Assembly (NCBI RefSeq): GCF_902806685.2
Contig: NC_048545.1
Location: 11,519,852-11,583,851, forward strand
Source: Maniola hyperantus
Taxonomy: Eukaryota > Arthropoda > Insecta > Lepidoptera > Nymphalidae
Length of the DNA: 64,000 nt
Direction: 5' to 3'
This document shows, in pieces, positions 47,637 to 59,796 of this stretch. The translations under genes and the position numbers were made by a program. Below the pieces are notes generated by a model, which made no database searches, was not told the DNA's origin, and saw only the letters and a program-made list of their open reading frames with translations. Every line of letters starts with the position of its first letter. Within the stretch, counting starts at the first letter, position 1.

Positions 47637-48317
47637 CTTGATTTTGTATAACTATAATGACGTGATTATCAGTTAATTGAAATCAATTTAGGAATCCTCC
47701 AAAGGATGCCGTGAGGGTGGTCTTAGCTCTTCAAACATCTCTGTTTTGATGGACACTTTTTTGTTGATATTGTTTTGCTTTAAGACTTTTAAGTGATACT
47801 TACTTATTTTTTTTTGTATGAATAAAAACATGACCAGCATCTAAACCTATGTTTTACCTACCTGCTAGAAATTCATCATTATTTCCTGAAAAATTTGTCC
47901 CCCAGATTAAATTAAGTAATTCAGTTTTAAATAAGTACTTAGTAGGTAGGATAAATTAAAGTCTTTATAAGCTCAAATGTAAATCGAAAGTCCAATCATG
48001 TCTCGCAAGAACAAAAAGTTTTTCAAATTTCTCAAGACAATGCAGTTCCCGGTTCCACGAACGCGAGAAAAGAACTTTAAAAGTTTTAAGTACCTTTATC
48101 CGATAAAAGTTCAAGACCACCTGCAAATTATTGATTCTCAGAAATTAAATCCTTAATCACTATTAAATCTACTAGTTAGATTATGTGAGGTCGGAATTTA
48201 TGAGCCATTACGCGAAGTTTATTACCTTTCATTAAGTTTGTGCTATGTTTTTACAGATGTTACAATTACAATCATAGTTTCATAGAAAAGATTTATTACG
48301 GAAAAATAAGGAATAAA

Positions 48318-51300
48318 ATGCAATTAGTATTTATATTGATTGCTGTGGCGTCGGTGCCAGAAGCTTGGGCGAAGACGAGAAGATATACAAGGTTGCAGAC
48401 AGATCCTTTATCCAAGACAAGATGTGATTTGATCTGTATAGATGCAAGCAAGGAAACAAAATCTCAGGTATTTTTATCATCCGTTGAATATCATTTATAT
48501 TGGTTTCGCATTAGATAAGGATCTAATATTTTATCCTAAATGATTCTCAATATAGCATTGGCATTCGTTATCTAATGCTAACTTAAGATTAGGAAATTGT
48601 GTTGGTGTCATTCGCAAATCCATTTCAAAAGTTCAATACTCTTACGAGGAAGAAGACGTTTTCAAATGTAATAGCGATTAATTGCTATTTTTTTAATCAC
48701 ACCACCTCTAACAATTATGAATTAAATTACAATATATTTAAAAAATCCTAATTCCATAGCTCAGTAAATAATAATGCAGCATGTAGTATCTAGTGAGCCA
48801 AGCAACACATCACGTAGTGGTAGGTACCACAGTTTTACGATCTAAAATTGTGGTAGTAGGTACCTACTATCTTTCAGAGCAGCCCCACAAACTTCTAATG
48901 AAGGTGGAGAGCTTTTGGATTTTCATCTTTAACTTATTGAAATAAGAGTCAATGTTGTGGACCATAGTTTTGTAGTTGAGTCACGTAGAACTCCAGAGTT
49001 CATTATGTTTTCAAATGCGTGTTTGCTGATTATGTTATTTTAATGAACCTGTATGAAGCTGAATAAAGGCGCTGTTCTCCAGCTTTACTTTCTATTGTTT
49101 TCAAGCAGTGGCACTTATAAAGCTAAGTTTGTACTTTCCTATTGAGCGATATAAATCTTTATTGTGATACCTACATAACCAGGGCCATCTTTAACCTATT
49201 GGAGGCCCTGGGCACATTAGAGTAATTGGGCCCCTATGACTTGACCCTATTTGACTATGACAGAGTAGTGGATTTCAACCATGCGTTTCACTGGGAATCT
49301 CGCTCTGAAGAAATTATAAATGTCCTTAAAGTATAACCACTATGAAAATTTAGATAACTAATTATAGGAGAAATTAATTGACTGTATCATACAGCTCTTA
49401 AATCACTTGGTCTAGAAGACTGAGATACTTATTGCATGTGGGTTCTCTCTATAACTTAGTTAGTATAAGTCCCACAAATTGCTATTGCGCTGGAACCATG
49501 TCTCATAACCAGGGCCATCTTTAACCTATTGGAGGCCCTGGGCACATTAGAGTAATTGGGCCCCTATGACTTGACCCTATTTGACTATGACAGAGTAGTG
49601 GATTTCAACCATGCGTTTCACTGGGAATCTCGCTCTGAAGAAATTATAAATGTCCTTAAAGTATAACCACTATGAAAATTTAGATAACTAATTATAGGAG
49701 AAATTAATTGACTGTATCATACAGCTCTTAAATCACTTGGTCTAGAAGACTGAGATACTTATTGCATGTGGGTTCTCTCTATAACTTAGTTAGTATAAGT
49801 CCCACAAATTGCTATTGCGCTGGAACCATGTCTCATTAACAACGAAATGACGTCATTTTGACGTCAGCCAAAAAAAATACCATCAGCTCGAAAGTTCAGT
49901 CTAGTGCTGACATCACTAAAATGGCGGCCACGCGCATTAGCAATTTTCGGGACTTATAGGCGACCACAGCCAGGACGTTGATAAAATAGGATCTTAACAA
50001 AATCTGAATCCACGCAGACGACATGGCGGGCATCATCTAGTTACAGTAAATAATTGCTTTGCATACCAAACAATTTAGCAATCGACGCTAATAATAAGTT
50101 TAGCAGCAAATTAACTGAGCATAATCTCAACGCGAAAGTAACGCAAAAGTATAATTACGAAGCTAAGAAAATAAACGAGAAATCCAAACAATGTACCTAC
50201 TTAATAGATCGTCGAGAAGATAGAAAACCCCCAATTTTTAGGAGTCCGTACCCTAAAACGAATAAGAAACCCTTTTCACTTCCTTGTCTATCTGTGTGTC
50301 CGTCAAGTCGAGCCTATAAGGAACGCATGAAAATATCAAGTTGAAATAATTGTAAAATACTTACTTAGATTTAGGTAGACGTACTAAGTATGAAAACATA
50401 ATATCAACTTTGGAGATAATTTTAGCAATAAAATAATTACAAGTAACCTATCAAGGTACGAAACTTTCTCCTGTCTCTCCTCTTACCGAAAGTTGCCTGG
50501 TGGAGATTTCTTTCAGCAATAAGGTCGCCTTTGAAAATAATTTTGTTAGTTCTTAGTTTTTTTCCTTGTTTTGTGTGTAATTAAGATTTTCAATCTCCAT
50601 CTCAGTCTCGGACTCGCACTGCCTGTCTGTCTGCCTACCTGTCTGTCTTTCTGTCTGTTTGTCTGTCTGTCGGTCTGCCTGTCCGTCTGTCATGTCTGTC
50701 AAGAAAACCTATAGGGTACTTCCCGTTGACCTAGAATCATAAAACAGGTTGATAGGTCTTATAGCACAAGTAAAGGAAAAATCCGAAAACCGTGAATTTG
50801 TGGTTACATCACAAGAAAAGTTTTTTTTATGCATAATAGTTTTTGATTTATCGTTCAAAATGTCAAAAAAAATGCCCGAGTACGGAACCCTCAGGGCGCT
50901 AGTCTGACTCGCACTTGGCCGGTTTTTTTTTAGAAACAAAACCGACCAAATGCTAAACATAACGAGGTTCAAGTGATGCCAATGCACTATGCGTTTCACC
51001 TCAATAGATACAAAACTTTTTGCCATAGGTGTGAGGTTTTTCTCACTTACTTAGTAATCAAGTGATAATTCCCAGTGCTGATTGTTAACTGTTGCAACTT
51101 AGAAGGGATGTACTTGTACATGTACCTAGGCTTAACAACTGACTAATTCAATTGTACTAGATTCGATGGGAGCTTCATATTCGTGCCTTTTGATGTGGAG
51201 ACCTTGGGGCTCGAGCTCTTTTTGAGGAAATTTCGAAAAGGGTTATCGAGTCAACCGGGAACCCGATAGCTGGCAGCTACCTTGGTCAAAGAATTAGTTT

Positions 51301-54300
51301 GGCCGTCCAAAGGGGTTTTAGTTTTAATTTAATGTTGTTTTATTTTACTTTTAATATAGATTTAAGTTTTTTTAATATAATAAATTGTATATCAATTTTT
51401 AAATCTACAAAAAAAAAATTGTACCAGATTGATAGTTTGCTCTAGAATAACTACTAATACTAAATTAGACAATCCATCCGCCAATCATCGAAAACATGAT
51501 TATTAAGCACATTTTTGGAGTTTTTAACCCTAAGACAATAATAATAATATTTTCAATATGGTCTTGGACTATGGTATTGAAATGATGTGATTTTTTGTGT
51601 AGTCCCCACTACAATACAAGAATTCATAATTAAAGAAAATCATTTTAAATCATTAAAGAAAATTATGATTTTATTTCTTTTCAACTAATTAATTATTAAC
51701 GTCATGCTGCACGGAAAGCGAACAATGACGTCACAATACGTAAACGATAAGTATTTTTCAATTTTTTAACATAAAAAATATTTTTCAGCAGTAATTACCT
51801 ACTCTACATTTTACTGTATTTTTATGTTAAAAAATTGAAAAATATTTGTCGTTTATGTATTGTGACGTAATTGTTCGTTACAAAATTATTCTCTTGAAAA
51901 ATGAATTCTAGCTAGCTGCTAGACCCATAAACTACCGCTGCCAAAAATCTCATCATTTTACTACTACAGTCCAATGCCTTATTAATTTCCGACGCCCACC
52001 ATACATTATTTTACAAGTACTTCGTTGTAATTTCACTAAAACAGTATCAGTCTTTTACAGTGTCGTTCAGCATGTCGCGCAGAGGAACGAAAACCGGGCA
52101 CCTGTCCATCCGAAGAGAACCCTCGGTGGGCGGCTGCTTGTGTCGAAGCCTGCAATCAAGACTCCCAGTGCGACGGAACGCAACGGTGCTGCAAACACGG
52201 GTGCAGTTCTATGTGCAATGAGCCTGTAGATCTTCTGGATTTACCAGGTAAATATCACGAAAGAAGATGTCCAGTGGTTTTGTTGTGAGCTTTTTCTCAA
52301 ACCTACAAATGTTTGGCTACAATCAATAATTTATATACTCACTATAGATATATCACTGAATATTATAACTGAATGTGTCGAAATATGAACTGAATGAGCA
52401 AAACCAACTCAAAAAGTTAGCGTAATAAATTGCGTTTTTCCTTTGCCTAGAAGTGTTGAAAAAAAATGGAAATAAGACAACATAATTTGGTGTAATCTTC
52501 AAATTTCAGCCGAAGAAAGCTTTTGCTAAAGGTCATGTGCTATCTTCTTTGTTTCGGAGTATTAAAATGTCGGGTCCACTCCCTTATATCATCGAACTAA
52601 TTTCTTCTTTGTCGCCCATGTTTCCTATTATGTGGTTACCTTGCCTTCAAGGATTAATCATAGAAACTCGAAGAGGGACCCTCGTCGTATGTAACCGGAA
52701 AAAGCACTTCCCTCTGTACCTATTACTTTTTATTAAAGGTCTCCCAGCTTTGCCAGCAATGGAAGAACCTAAAGAGAGACGCCGCGCAGTTCAGATCAAA
52801 TGGTCAGATGGTGTAGGAGACACGGCAAGAGCTGTGCCAGGTCGAGTTCTTTACTTGTTAGAAGAACAGCACCACCTTGGCCCTAAATATGAAGAATCTA
52901 GACTTGGAGATTGGAATCTTATTATGAGAACCAACAAGTAAGTAAAAAGTGTTTTAAGTGCATTTTAAGTGTAGATATTTTAGTTGATAGGATAATAATA
53001 TTATGATGTGATTTTGTTTCTAGCATAGATTCCCAGAATGTCTTGAAGAGTTTGCTTATCAGCTAATGTTTGTTTGCTTTTACAAAACTTGCGTCATTTA
53101 AGTGAGTGAGTCATTATGGTCATACATCTCATAATCAACCAATGCAAATAGCTATGCGGTACCTTCCAATCGAGGGTTTTCCTTCTCTGTAGTTTTTTAA
53201 GCTACTTGGTTATTTCAAGATATAAATTTAAGCTCAGTTACTCTTTGTTTTGAGTCAGCTCTGAGTGTTAAATTAATATTGACATTTATGAAGTCACAAC
53301 CTTTGAACATAATAATTTGTAGCGTGGCTGGAGCAGACCAATGAGTTTTTTGAACCTTGTGAGAAATTATCGATTTATCACGTTCTCTTAGAATATTCGA
53401 AATTATGCATTGTTGATCGGCAAACTTTTAATTGTATATAACCACAGTGTAAATACATACAGTGCGACGATGACGGTGTTTGTGAATGCGCTAGTTTTAC
53501 GGTCGTAGCGCCTACAAACACGACAGACTGATCTGCTACTAACAGCTAGTAAGCAAAATTTTATCAAAGTTTGTTCTGCCTACTGTGCCGGTTGGTATAA
53601 ATTTTCACTCGTCTCGCTTCTGGGACCCAGCAGGATTGCTCTATCGTATGTCTTCATCGGCCGACTGTATGAAGTATCTCTTTCTCCTGTGATTGTATGA
53701 AAGTCAGTAACAGTAGATATAAATAGACACTCATAAAGCCATAACAGAATTAATGTGACTATGATAGTTCCGGCACTGACACATGATATTATGCTTAAAT
53801 CCAATGATCGGTAATTGAACCCGGATTGGGTCGTTCGAATTGGTCGCTTAATTTCGGCTTTAATAATTCTCCTTATAATCCATATCAATATTATCATAAA
53901 TACGAAATTCTGTTTGTGTAAGTAAATATCTGTTATTTTTTCACGGCCCAGTCATATAACCGATTTTATACCGACCTCTCGGCCATATTTAATTGTAATA
54001 GAAAAAAGGCCATGTCCCAATCGCTACAACAAAGCTACGACAAATATTTTTTATTTAAGTATTACTTACTTATTAATATTTTTCGAGAAATTATATTTTC
54101 ATATTGTTATCGAGGTTTCCGTACGAATTAACACGGATATAAATAGAAGCAGTACATTAAAGGTGGTTTTGCTTTCTATACACTTTTCCGTGTCGCGTGC
54201 GTTAACCGCAATGATGATGCATGTTGCAACTACGGACCATTGTGTTTCGATCGCTTTTGTTCCTGTCTTTTTTCTAGTATCGAGACTATCGAGCTTAGTT

Positions 54301-57300
54301 TGTTTTTGGTCCCCATTATCTGGACTCGTTTTGATATAATGTCAATCAAACTGATCGCAGCTTATCTTTTCAACATAATGCTATATTTAACAACTTCTTT
54401 GTTCAAGCAGCTTATGTATGTCAAAGCCGAAAACCAGATCCGATAAATATCATTGTTTGCTAAAGGTTAAACGGCGCACCATACTGATCGAGGGTTTTCC
54501 AAGAAACGGACTCGCCTGACGGTCAAAAACACAAGCTTTATTTTGTTCTCTATAGAATTTTGTAATGTAACGTTCATTGTGATGTTATCTAATGGATGGA
54601 TCCTTTGTGTGAGGATACGCATGGGAATCATTTTATATTTAAATTAAACACAATTTTCATTGGCATCGTCCAAAGATCAATAACTTGTACAAAATGTTCA
54701 TATCTGAGTACGCAACCACGTTGTGAGTTAGATGAGGATCCAACAATCATAACAAAGAGATGTAAAGAAAATTAAAATAGGTCCATCTGGTGGTACTTTT
54801 GAAGCTCCATCTTTATCTCGATTTTGTACAATATAGAAATTGGATGCAGAAATTAACCACTCTACCAAGGGTTTTCAAGCGCGTGCACTTTTTTTTAGAA
54901 CAAAGGTGTCGCTCAAAAACCTACTAAAGCCGGGTCGGTGGTACCGTTTCCGAGTAGCGGCAGTCAGTTCTGCAGGAACTAGAGGATATTCAGCACCGAG
55001 TCCCCCATTCACACCACGTAAAGGGCCTAGGCCACCACCGCCGCCGAAGAAATTGAAGGTTCAGCCAGTGAAATCAGAAAATGGTAGTTTCCAATACATA
55101 CTATTTTTGAATCATGTTTCCCCTTCACATCTACCACTAGCCCCGTCACCGGACGAGTTTTTACCCCTTCCTCGTCGACATTCCATCGAACGCACAAAAT
55201 GCTTAGCGTCATCAGTCATCACTCGTCATCCCTTGGATGATGGTGATAATACTTATAGAACGAAAGTGTTACATCCGAATGCCAAATTGGATTTTTAATC
55301 TTCTAAATTTATAAAAAAGAGAAGTTGATTGACGGACTGACTGACCTAACTACGCACAGTTCAAACTACTGTACCGATCGGACTAGAATTTGGCATGCAG
55401 ATAGCTATTATAAGGTCATCCGCTAAGAAAAGATTTTTGAAAATTCAACCCCTAAGGGGGTAAAATAGGAGTTTAAAATTTGTGTAGTCCACTCGGACGA
55501 AGTTGCGGGAATAAGCTAAGTAGTCTATTTATGAAAAGAGAAGCTGATTGACTGACTGACTGATCTATCAACTCACAACTCAAATTACTGGACGGATCTG
55601 ACTGAAGTTTGGAATGTAGATAGCTATTATGACGCAGACATCCGCTAAGAAAGGATTTTTGAAAATTCAACCCCTAAGGGGATAAAATAGAGTGTCGTCC
55701 ACACGGACAAAGTCGCAGGCATAAGCTATAGTTAAGTATATTTCTAAATGTAAGTAAAGTAACACAGGTTTGCGCGTTTTCCGCCAAAAAGTCCCCTTTT
55801 ACATTACCTCTTCTCTTTCAGAGCACTCCCCTCACACCTTCCAACAGCATTGGGATCCTTGGAGTCCACATTTCGAGCGAGGTTCAATTCCGCGATCATT
55901 TGGAAAGCAAGGCCAAATTAGCCTCCAAAAAGCTTGGGGTGCTCAACAGAGCAAAGCGGTACTTCGCGCCTGAGCATAGGCTCCTACTCTATAAGGCGCA
56001 AGTCCGCCCTCACATGGAGTACTGCTCCCACCTTTGGGCTGGAGCACCCCAGTACCAACTCCTTCCATTTGATCGGATCCAAAGGCGGGCTGTTCGACTT
56101 GTGGACGATCCCAAACTTACCGGCTCGTTGGAAAGCCTGGAGCACCGCAGAGACGTTAGCTCTCTATGCGTGTTCTATCGCCTGTATAATGGGGAGTGCT
56201 CTGAAGAGCTTTTTGACCTCATTCCACCCTCTTTTTTCTACAACCGCACCGCGCGCCACCGTAAGGAATTCCACCCTCACCATCTGGGTGTCTGGTGCAC
56301 TTCGACCGTCCGTTGCGCCAGATCCTTCTTTCCACGCACGTGCAAACTGTGGAACCAACTCCCATCGGCGGTGTTCCCACTAGATTATAACATGGGGTTA
56401 TTCAAGGGGCGGACCAACAAATTCCTAAAAGGCCGGCAACGCATCGGCGGCTCCTCTGGTGCTGCAAATGTTCATGGGCGGCGGTAATCACTTAACATCA
56501 GGTGACCCGCCTGCTCGTTTGCTCGCTATATCTATTAAAAAAAAAAAAAAAAAAAAAGTATAACAGAATTTCTTGTTTCCATCAGGTACAGTGACAATAC
56601 GACTGGAATGGAAGGAGCCTAAATCTGATATGCCCGTGATGCGATATAAAGTGTTCTGGAGTAGACGTGTTCGTGGGCTCGGCGGAGAACTAGATTCGGT
56701 GCTTGTCAACCACCAAACTGTTCCAAAGGTATCGGGAAGTGGAAACATTTAGATTTACTTTAAATAAAATGTTCACCTAACATGCTGTTTTACGAGACCT
56801 ACCTAGTAGGTACCTGGGTACCTACTTTGCTTATTTTGCTGGCTCAGTGACGCTGAAGATGACTTTAGAACCTGTCTCAAATAGGTACATCCAATGTCAT
56901 GCCAATTAGCTCTTTCGAGGGCTTGCAAGCCTGTGCACGTTTCGTCCATCCAGTGATACCAGCTGGGGCGTCCAACAGGGTGCCACATTTATAAACATCT
57001 TTATTAATCATGTCTAGGAATGCAGTACAGGTTCCCTCACGATGTTTTATTTCACCGTTAAAGCAAGTGATATTTAATTGCTTAAAACGCACATAACTTT
57101 GAAAACCCCCCGATCGAACCCACAATCTTCCGATTAGGAGGCGGACGTCATAGCCACTAGACTATCACGGCTTCATTGATACAAGATTAGTTCTATGTAA
57201 AAACATGAAGACTATTTCAGAGATAGAGGGCGAAACTCTTCAACATAAATATTTTTCACGAGCAAAACTACGTACGAGCACAATCTAAGAGCTTATTAAA

Positions 57301-59192
57301 CATTTTTTAGGAGCAAAACTACGTTGAAATCAGCGACCTGCAGCCTAATTCAATGTATTTCTTGCAAGTTCAAACAATAAGTATGTTCGGCCTAGGAAAA
57401 CTTCGAAGTGAAAAGGCGGCCATTTTCTACAACACAACTAGCGGGACCGATGGTAAAATATTGTAATTAATTCCTAATTATCATTTACCTTATCGCATTC
57501 CAGTAACGTGTATTTCGCGAAGACCTATTCGGTAAATTGGAGAAATTCAATGCTTGCATAAAAAAACCTTCGAATGTCACGCAATTTTTTCATGTTTTTT
57601 GTGATTGAAACCGAACACCTAATTGTGTTTCCCTTACCGATTTTCACAAACAAAATGTAGGTAGAAACATTTTCACGGAGTTAGTAGAAGTATGTTCAGT
57701 GTTCACACAGTAGGTGTCTAAGGCCAAAGGTCTATTAGCAACAACACTTGCAGAAGTATACTGAAGCCAGTCACTTGCCACTGTCAAACACTTGCACCAA
57801 GTTAGTATTATAACAACGACAACTGATCGTCTGCACGTCTTAGCTTTAAGCTAATGCTTTGGTTCAAGTGACTTGCCAGAACTACCTTCTGCAAGTTTTA
57901 TTGTTAGTGGGCACTTGGCTTAAGATTAACAAAGGCAAGGGCTTCGAAAGACACAACGCGCGACGTTGAAGTTATAATAAAAGTAACGAGACGATAACAC
58001 TGTCGTGCACGCGTTAGGTAAATATCGCAGTGCTGCTGTCAAGCTCCGCAATGAACTCCATCAAATTTTTAGATTATAATGATTATACTTACCTATAGCG
58101 TACTATCTTACGCATAATAATTATAGTTCCATGTTATCTTACCTTTTTTTCAAGGAGAACATGAACCCGAAACTCTCAAAAGACGAAAAGAAGACAACCA
58201 AGATAGGCTTATTCGAGGGCTGAAGTTGAATAAACTCACGTGGTTAGATCACAAGATTGAAGCCAAAATCTCCTGGAACCCGATTCACCCTAAAGGACAT
58301 CGTAAAAAGTAGGTGCCTTTAAAGCTGTACCTACAAACAAACATTTTCATCACCTGGATGTCCGGTACCTACCATACCCGTTCTACCAGGGTCTGGCGTG
58401 TTCTACCAACCTGCTATTTAATATTTTTGTTTGATTTTTCTTTTTTTAATTTTCTTCCGAAGATAGGTGAGTATATACTTATCCTATCTCATTCTTACAA
58501 TACTTTTCTGATTCAGCGTACTATACCCAAAAGACACATTATTTTAACTCAGGCAGGCTTAAAAACATTTTCTATGGACTTCGATGCAAACTCCAGAATT
58601 TATTTTAATTAGTTCTCTTTTTTCAGCACATATTACGTGCGCTGGAAAACTTTAACCTGCCAAGATCCAGATAAGGAATTGAAAGAACTGTCAGCAACTA
58701 CTGAGGTAGGTAAATGAAATAGACGTGTGACCCGGCCCGGGGTGGATAGACGGGCACACGTTTCAGAGTATACATCCTAGAGCAGCTGTTAAGGTGGATG
58801 AACGAAATAAGTCATACCAATTACCATCCACGGGTATAAAAGCGAAACTGTGTTTTTCTGTTATCTTTACATTAGGCTCAACCGCTGAACCGATCTAAAT
58901 GAAATTTTCTCTTGCATTCTGGAGGCTTACCTTCATACTTATATCCCTAAAAATCAAAGAGCTCCCGTGGGTAATTTACATAAAACAAAATATCACGGCA
59001 TAGGTAACTGGTTATTTTTTGCAGCAAAACTCCTTTGAAATCTACGAGCTGGACTACAAATGTAACTACACCATCAACGTGAACAAATCAAACAACAAGA
59101 GGAATCCCGATTCGGAATTAATTTTAAGCGTTCCCGGATGTGATTATTTCAAGAAGAAAGTGAAAAACGCTACGATTACTTGTAAAACGTAA
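48318..59192 (+). CDS. kal-1: Anosmin-1 (Kallmann syndrome protein) orthologue, nine exons
   Basis: Coding exons: 48318-48467, 52061-52247, 52748-52937, 54899-55083, 56586-56728, 57311-57452, 58155-58308, 58627-58705 and 59025-59192. They join in phase to 465 aa. Domains: signal peptide (1-18), a short Cys-rich segment (CDLIC, CRSAC), a complete eight-cysteine WAP four-disulfide core (Cys65-Cys102, with AAACVEAC as in vertebrates), then three fibronectin III domains: about 113-212 (RWYRFRVAAV and GTRG are signature anosmin residues), 218-332 (MRYKVFWS) and 345-450 (YYVRW). The C-terminus has paired cysteines and several N-glycosylation sites. Anosmin is a secreted matrix protein that binds heparan sulfate and FGF receptors and guides neuron migration and axon branching in vertebrates and nematodes. 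Vertebrate anosmin has four FnIII domains and is about 680 aa, so this form is shorter. Exon 3 has a second in-frame acceptor nine bases on (52757). Introns 1 and 4 are repeat-rich. The orthology call is strong. Confidence 0.95.
49174..49833 (+). repeat. 330-bp tandem duplication, two apparently identical copies
   Basis: Units 49174-49503 and 49504-49833 read the same at every block I compared. The unit starts CATAACCAGGGCCATC and ends AACCATGTCT; its 3' end holds the first 36 bases of the MITE that is complete after the second unit. In anosmin intron 1. Confidence 0.9.
49798..49954 (+). mobile_element. MITE with CRE-like sites (AGTCCC family), intact
   Basis: 157 bp. Terminal inverted repeats AGTCCCACAAATTGCTATTG and (reverse strand) AGTCCCGAAAATTGCTAATG, flanked by TATA on both sides (TA-type target). 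Inside is TGACGTCATTTTGACGTCAG. Confidence 0.8.
49958..50041 (+). repeat. Lep1-type Helitron 3' fragment
   Basis: AATCCACGCAGACGACATGG then CGGGCATCATCTAG|T; directly follows the MITE ending at 49954. Confidence 0.6.
50240..50932 (+). repeat. Same interspersed repeat, two pieces
   Basis: A 5' piece at 50240-50325 and a longer one at 50615-50932 with a GTCT-rich tract (50621-50700) and an end GAGTACGGAACCCTCAGG followed by CGCACTTGGCCGG. Confidence 0.65.
51163..51410 (+). mobile_element. LINE tail, diverged copy
   Basis: Recognisable SFIFVPFDVETLG and RISLAVQRG-like codons (with frameshifts) on the + strand, then an AT-rich 3' UTR. An older copy, in anosmin intron 1. Confidence 0.65.
51717..51881. 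repeat. Large imperfect palindrome, probable foldback element
   Basis: Left arm CGAACAATGACGTCACAATA continuing to TTTTAACATAAAAA; the right arm is its reverse complement with few mismatches (TTTTTATGTTAAAAAATTG ... GTATTGTGACGTAATTGTTC). Arms about 60 bases, centre about 45. In anosmin intron 1, about 180 bases before exon 2. Confidence 0.8.
55305..55728 (+). mobile_element. Two Lep1-type Helitrons in tandem
   Basis: Copies at 55305-55518 and 55524-55728, each with GACTGACTGA, ACGGATC or CCGATCGGACT core, CAACCCCTAAGGGG and a terminal hairpin. In anosmin intron 4 just upstream of the LINE. Confidence 0.78.
55823..56557 (+). mobile_element. 5'-truncated Jockey/CR1-like LINE: reverse transcriptase C-terminus with poly(A) tail
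   Basis: An open frame of about 220 codons (SIGILGVHISSEVQFRDHLE onward to 56487) matches the C-terminal thumb and tail region of non-LTR reverse transcriptases (LLLYKAQVRPHMEYCSHLW and RIQRRAVRLVDDP are typical). The catalytic YADD region is absent, so the copy is 5'-truncated. A short 3' UTR ending in GCTCGCTATATCTATT leads into about 21 A (56537-56557). It sits in anosmin intron 4, with the tail ending 28 bases before exon 5. The intact frame suggests a fairly recent insertion. Clade assignment (Jockey versus CR1) is uncertain. Confidence 0.85.
57003..57178 (-). mobile_element. tRNA-Arg-derived SINE, head and part of body
   Basis: Minus-strand head (GCCACTAGACTATCACGGC) and body start. 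In anosmin intron 5. Confidence 0.78.
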
Positions 59193-59210
59193 AGGAACTC
59201 GCAGAAGAGA

Positions 59211-59221
59211 AATAAAATAAA
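59211..59221 (+). terminator. Poly(A) signals of anosmin
   Basis: Two overlapping AATAAA hexamers (59211-59216 and 59216-59221) start 19 bases after the TAA stop. Confidence 0.75.
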
Positions 59222-59336
59222 ATTTGAATTTTCTATTTAATTTTCCATCCTAAGACACACAAAACACTTGATGGAAACGTTTCTAAGGCGGCTCCTAGAA
59301 GTTCTGTTGATTGATGTCATGTTATAAAGGAACCTG

Positions 59337-59517
59337 CAGGGCGATTGTCTAAAACCTGCATCAATCATTATTACAATCTCAAATGTTCTGATTGGCTGAA
59401 TCTGTGCGATTCTTGTTGCAACAATGCATTGTGGCCAATAGTGAGCGAGCATTAACCAATCAGAGATGATTGCGATCGTGACATTGTAGCTGTCAAACAA
59501 CCGCGGTAGGGCCCCTG
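59337..59517 (+). mobile_element. CCAAT-rich MITE-like element, copy 3
   Basis: CAGGGCGATTGTCTAAAACC to CGCGGTAGGGCCCCTG, same orientation as copy 1. It starts about 120 bases after the anosmin poly(A) signals. Confidence 0.78.
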
Positions 59518-59796
59518 TACCTACCCATGAAGGACACTGCAAATTGCGGGTTCTATAGACCTACGAAGCGTGTGTTTTATGGAAATCACAGTACCTATTC
59601 GCGTTGGTGTAGTAGCGTGATGCGTCACACTGTAATCGCGTATCGTTTGTTTCAGCCTGCAGTTGATGCTCAATATAGACTGTTTTACTTTTAGATAAAA
59701 TAATTACCTACTTATTAAAAAAATATTGTTGTTTTTACGAATAGTCTTTTGATATTTTTTATCAGACTTAAAATGCATAATGTAGGTAGCTACTTA

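Noticed and set aside
50054..50344. 96-codon plus-strand frame in anosmin intron 1
   Set aside because: Its second half is the GGTTCCGTACC-type repeat and the codon content is unremarkable.
52537..52747. Upstream extension of anosmin exon 3 (MSGPLPYIIEL...)
   Set aside because: It would need a different acceptor; the phase from exon 2 and the family alignment fit an exon starting at 52748.
54837..54898. Earlier start of anosmin exon 4 at 54837
   Set aside because: The acceptor there gives the wrong phase; the T-rich acceptor ending at 54898 restores the frame and the known domain sequence.
55084..55298. Read-through of anosmin exon 4 to a stop at 55298
   Set aside because: A donor at 55084 joins exon 5 in phase and continues the FnIII pattern; the extension has no homology-like features.
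58313..58612. 99-codon frame in anosmin intron 7
   Set aside because: It lies fully inside an intron with good splice sites on both sides and reads as AT-rich non-coding DNA.
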